A DNA stretch of 24,433 bases from JBFEUI01 sp041547565 (GTDB taxonomy: Bacteria > Pseudomonadota > Gammaproteobacteria > Thiohalomonadales > Thiohalomonadaceae), in contig JBFEUI010000036.1 in NCBI GenBank assembly GCA_041547565.1, positions 1 through 24,433 on the forward strand. Direction: 5' to 3'. Made by a program: the position numbers and the translations under genes. Position 1 is the stretch's first letter. Every line of letters begins with the position of its first letter. Positions 22,148 to 24,433 of this stretch are shown in pieces. Under the pieces are notes generated by a model, which was given only the letters and a program-made list of their open reading frames with translations, made no database searches and was not told the DNA's origin.

Positions 22148-23248
22148 ATGTTGCGCCGCGCCGTGTTGTCCGACCTTGACCGGCTGGTTGAGCTTGAGAA
22201 CCGCTGCTTCGATATCGACCGTCTCTCCCGCCGTAGTTTCCGCCACCTGCTGACCCGTGGTCATGCCGTGACCCTGCTTGACGAGGAGGCGGGGCAGATC
22301 CGCGGTTATGCCATGGTGCTGTTCAACGCCGGCACCTCACTGGCGCGGCTCTACTCCATCGCGGTGGACCGGCCCTGGCGCGGCAGGGGGCTGGGCCGTC
22401 TGTTGATCCAGGAGGCGGAGCGCGAGGCGCTGGCCCATGACTGCGTCACCATCCGGCTGGAGGTGCGGCGTGACAATGTGCCGACCATCTCGCTGTACCG
22501 GCAGATGGGCTACCGCCAGTTCGGCCACTACGTGGACTACTACGAGGACCACATGGAGGCGCTGCGTTTTGAGAAACGCCTGCAGCCGCAACTGCGCCCC
22601 GATCTGGCCCATGTCCCCTACTACCGCCAGACGCTGGACTTCACCTGCGGTCCGGCCTCGCTGATGATGGCGATGAAAACCCTCGACCCCTCGCTGGTGC
22701 TGGACCGCTCGCTGGAGATCCGCCTGTGGCGCGAGTCGACCACGGTCTTCATGACCTCCGGTCACGGCGGCTGCGGACCCTACGGTCTGGCCCTGGCCGC
22801 GCAGCACCGCGGCTTCGATGTCGATGTGTATGTTAACGAGGAGGGGGCGCTGTTCATCGACTCGGTGCGCAGCGAGGAGAAAAAAGAGGTGATGCGCCTG
22901 GTGCAGGATGATTTCCTCGATGAAATCACGCACCGGAATCTGCCGCTGGCATACCGGCCGCTCGCGCTTGATGAAATGAAAGCACGCTTTGAAAACGGTG
23001 CCATCCTGCTGGTGCTGATCAGCTCCTACCGCATCTATCACGAGAAATTCCCCCACTGGGTGGTGGTCACCGGTTTTGATGATCGTTTCGTCTATGTCCA
23101 CGACCCCTATGTTGACGAGGAGAGAGGGCGCAGCGAGACCGACGTGATCAACATGCCGATCCTGCAAAAGGATTTTCAGCGCATGGCCCGCTACGGCAAG
23201 TCCGGCTTGCGCGCCGCTATCGTGCTTTACCGTAAAGAGGGCCACTGA
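22148..23248 (+). CDS. GNAT acetyltransferase fused to a C39-like cysteine peptidase
   Basis: The protein is 366 residues. The first 140 are a GNAT domain: 'YSIAVDRPWRGRGLGRLLIQ' carries the acetyl-CoA loop (R78-G83), and 'VRRDNVPTISLYRQMGY' resembles RimI. Residues about 155-360 are a papain-like C39 domain with Q161, C167 in 'FTCGPASLMMAM', 'GCGPYGLALAAQHRGFDV', H303 in 'HWVVVTGFDD' and D319 in 'YVHDP', so the catalytic set is complete. I chose the ATG at 22148 because GGAG lies 9 nt upstream; the TTG at 22133 would precede that site. The ATP-grasp gene starts one base after its stop. The pair suggests acylation and cleavage of a peptide made by the ligase, which is inference. No signal peptide is seen, so it acts in the cytoplasm. 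Confidence 0.88.
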   Translation: MLRRAVLSDLDRLVELENRCFDIDRLSRRSFRHLLTRGHAVTLLDEEAGQIRGYAMVLFNAGTSLARLYSIAVDRPWRGRGLGRLLIQEAEREALAHDCVTIRLEVRRDNVPTISLYRQMGYRQFGHYVDYYEDHMEALRFEKRLQPQLRPDLAHVPYYRQTLDFTCGPASLMMAMKTLDPSLVLDRSLEIRLWRESTTVFMTSGHGGCGPYGLALAAQHRGFDVDVYVNEEGALFIDSVRSEEKKEVMRLVQDDFLDEITHRNLPLAYRPLALDEMKARFENGAILLVLISSYRIYHEKFPHWVVVTGFDDRFVYVHDPYVDEERGRSETDVINMPILQKDFQRMARYGKSGLRAAIVLYRKEGH

Positions 23249-23249
23249 G

Positions 23250-24433
23250 ATGCCGCGACAGATTATCGTGGTGGAGAGCTTTTCCGACTGGCAAGACGGG
23301 GATGAGGGCATCGAGGTGGTGCATGTCGATGACTACCTCACCGGCAAGGAATTCTTTCGCCAGAAAAACCTGCAGGTGATCAACCTGTGCCGGCGTTACA
23401 GGTACCAGAGCGTGGGCTATTTCTGCTCCCTGCTGGCCGAGGCGCGCGGCCACCGCCCACTGCCGGCGGTCAAGACGATGCTGGATTTGAGTCACAAGTC
23501 GCTCTACACCCTTGCCCTCGGTGAGCTGGACCGGCGCCTGCAAAGCGCACTGGACAAAGCCGCGACCGGGGAAGAGTCCATCAGCGTGAATGTGTTTTTC
23601 GGCAGCTGCGTGAACGATGCGCTGGCGGCACTGGGCAGACAGGTCTTCGAGGCGTTCCCCACCCCCATGCTGCGTGTGCGCCTGCAGCGCCAGGAGACAT
23701 GGCGCATCACCAACGTAAAGGGGCTGTCGCTCAACAAGCTCGACGGCACGCAGCGCGAGGAACTCGCTGCTGCGCTGCAGCGCTACCGCCGTCGCCGCCT
23801 GCGCCCGGCCAGGGGGCGTTTCAGGGCGCGCTACGATCTGGCCATTTTGCACGACCCGACTGATGCGCAGCCGCCTTCCAACACCAGGGCGTTGCAGCAG
23901 TTCATCAAATCGGGACGGCTGCTGGGGCTGGATGTCGAGCTGATCACGCGCAAGGACTACGGACGCCTGGCCGAGTACGATGCGCTGTTTATCCGCGACA
24001 CCACCAACATCAATCACTACACCTACCGCTTTGCCAAGAAGGCCGAGAGCGAGGGCATGGTGGTGATGGACGACCCGCGCTCGATTCTCCTGTGCACCAA
24101 CAAGGTCTATCTGGCCGAGCTGTTGCGCGCCAACACGGTCTCGACGCCGCGCACCCTGATTGTCGGCAAGGGGGATCTCAATGCAGCGGAGCAGGCGCTG
24201 GGTTATCCGATGGTGCTGAAACTGCCCGACGGCTCCTTCTCCCAGGGTGTGTTCAAGGCGGAGAACCGTGAGCAGTTGAATGAAGTGTGCCGGCGCCTGT
24301 TCAAACACTCCGAGTTGATACTGGCCCAGGAGTTCTTCTATACCGAGTATGACTGGCGCATCGGCATTCTCAACCGCCAGCCGATCTTTGCCAGCCAGTA
24401 CTTTATGTCGAAAAAGCACTGGCAGATCGTGCA
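23250..24433 (+). CDS. RimK-like ATP-grasp ligase with N-terminal RLAN-type domain (partial, 3' end outside window)
   Basis: The frame opens at the ATG at 23250, one base past the preceding stop (TGAGATG), and stays open to the window end, 394 codons. The N-terminal 150 residues ('IIVVESFSDWQDG', 'DDYLTGKEFF', 'LCRRYRYQSVGYFCSLLAEARGH') match the RimK-like ATP-grasp N-terminal domain. From about 190 on a RimK-type pre-ATP-grasp and ATP-grasp fold follows: 'LFIRDTTNINHYTYRFAKKAE', 'MDDPRSILLCTNKVYLAELL', 'GYPMVLKLPDGSFSQGVF' and 'LILAQEFFYTEYDWRIGIL'. The last metal- and ATP-binding motifs lie beyond the edge. RimK relatives form amide bonds between amino acids and a carboxyl group using ATP. 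The substrate here is unknown. Confidence 0.88.
   Translation, partial: MPRQIIVVESFSDWQDGDEGIEVVHVDDYLTGKEFFRQKNLQVINLCRRYRYQSVGYFCSLLAEARGHRPLPAVKTMLDLSHKSLYTLALGELDRRLQSALDKAATGEESISVNVFFGSCVNDALAALGRQVFEAFPTPMLRVRLQRQETWRITNVKGLSLNKLDGTQREELAAALQRYRRRRLRPARGRFRARYDLAILHDPTDAQPPSNTRALQQFIKSGRLLGLDVELITRKDYGRLAEYDALFIRDTTNINHYTYRFAKKAESEGMVVMDDPRSILLCTNKVYLAELLRANTVSTPRTLIVGKGDLNAAEQALGYPMVLKLPDGSFSQGVFKAENREQLNEVCRRLFKHSELILAQEFFYTEYDWRIGILNRQPIFASQYFMSKKHWQIV

Noticed and set aside
23217..24419. A 400-residue minus-strand frame at the right edge
   Set aside because: The opposite strand encodes a clear RimK-like ATP-grasp protein with one-base coupling to the gene before it.

Overview
The window reads as a chromosomal segment of a GC-rich gammaproteobacterium. 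The pointers are a gamma-type OmpR/EnvZ pair, RppH next to a GAF-containing PtsP, a Dam methylase, the bifunctional (kinase-fold plus GNAT) type of ArgA, and an envelope with TonB-dependent and FadL-type outer-membrane proteins. The genus cannot be fixed from the sequence alone. Genes are densely packed. I see no rRNA, tRNA, insertion sequence, phage gene or CRISPR array.

Left part (1-4800): a FadL/OmpP1-type outer-membrane protein (cut by the window edge) and a single-haem c-type cytochrome lie on the minus strand. They diverge from an ompR-envZ operon that carries a third, translationally coupled gene for a tiny membrane protein with a zinc-ribbon-like CxxC. The shared intergenic region holds four GTTAC-like words spaced exactly 10 bp apart, as expected for an OmpR-type operator. 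A convergent Rossmann-fold gene of unknown function closes this part.

B12 block (4886-12881): a strong promoter and a cobalamin riboswitch lead a minus-strand operon btuB-tonB-pduO-btuF-cobO. The order is receptor, energy coupler, adenosyltransferase, periplasmic binding protein, second adenosyltransferase. The inner-membrane transporter genes btuC and btuD sit further right on the same strand, separated by an orphan ParA-family ATPase gene on the opposite strand. Together they encode uptake of a corrinoid from outside to cytoplasm and its adenosylation. No corrin-ring synthesis gene is present here, so the locus looks like salvage. Short 7-bp tandem arrays flank the btuCD pair.

Middle (12947-16714): a HAD-family phosphatase diverges from rppH (mRNA 5'-end processing) and ptsP (first enzyme of the nitrogen PTS), which ends at a strong intrinsic terminator.

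Right part (16745-24433): a small Sel1-repeat periplasmic protein, an EAL-HDOD signalling protein, then argA-dam (1-nt overlap) and argE on the minus strand. Diverging from argE is a GNAT acetyltransferase/C39-like cysteine peptidase fusion, followed one base later by a RimK-like ATP-grasp ligase cut by the window end. This last pair is the best candidate for a poorly described system, probably a peptide ligation and trimming pathway. The B12 riboswitch with its predicted expression platform, the 10-bp phased operator and the heptamer arrays are the most notable non-coding signals.
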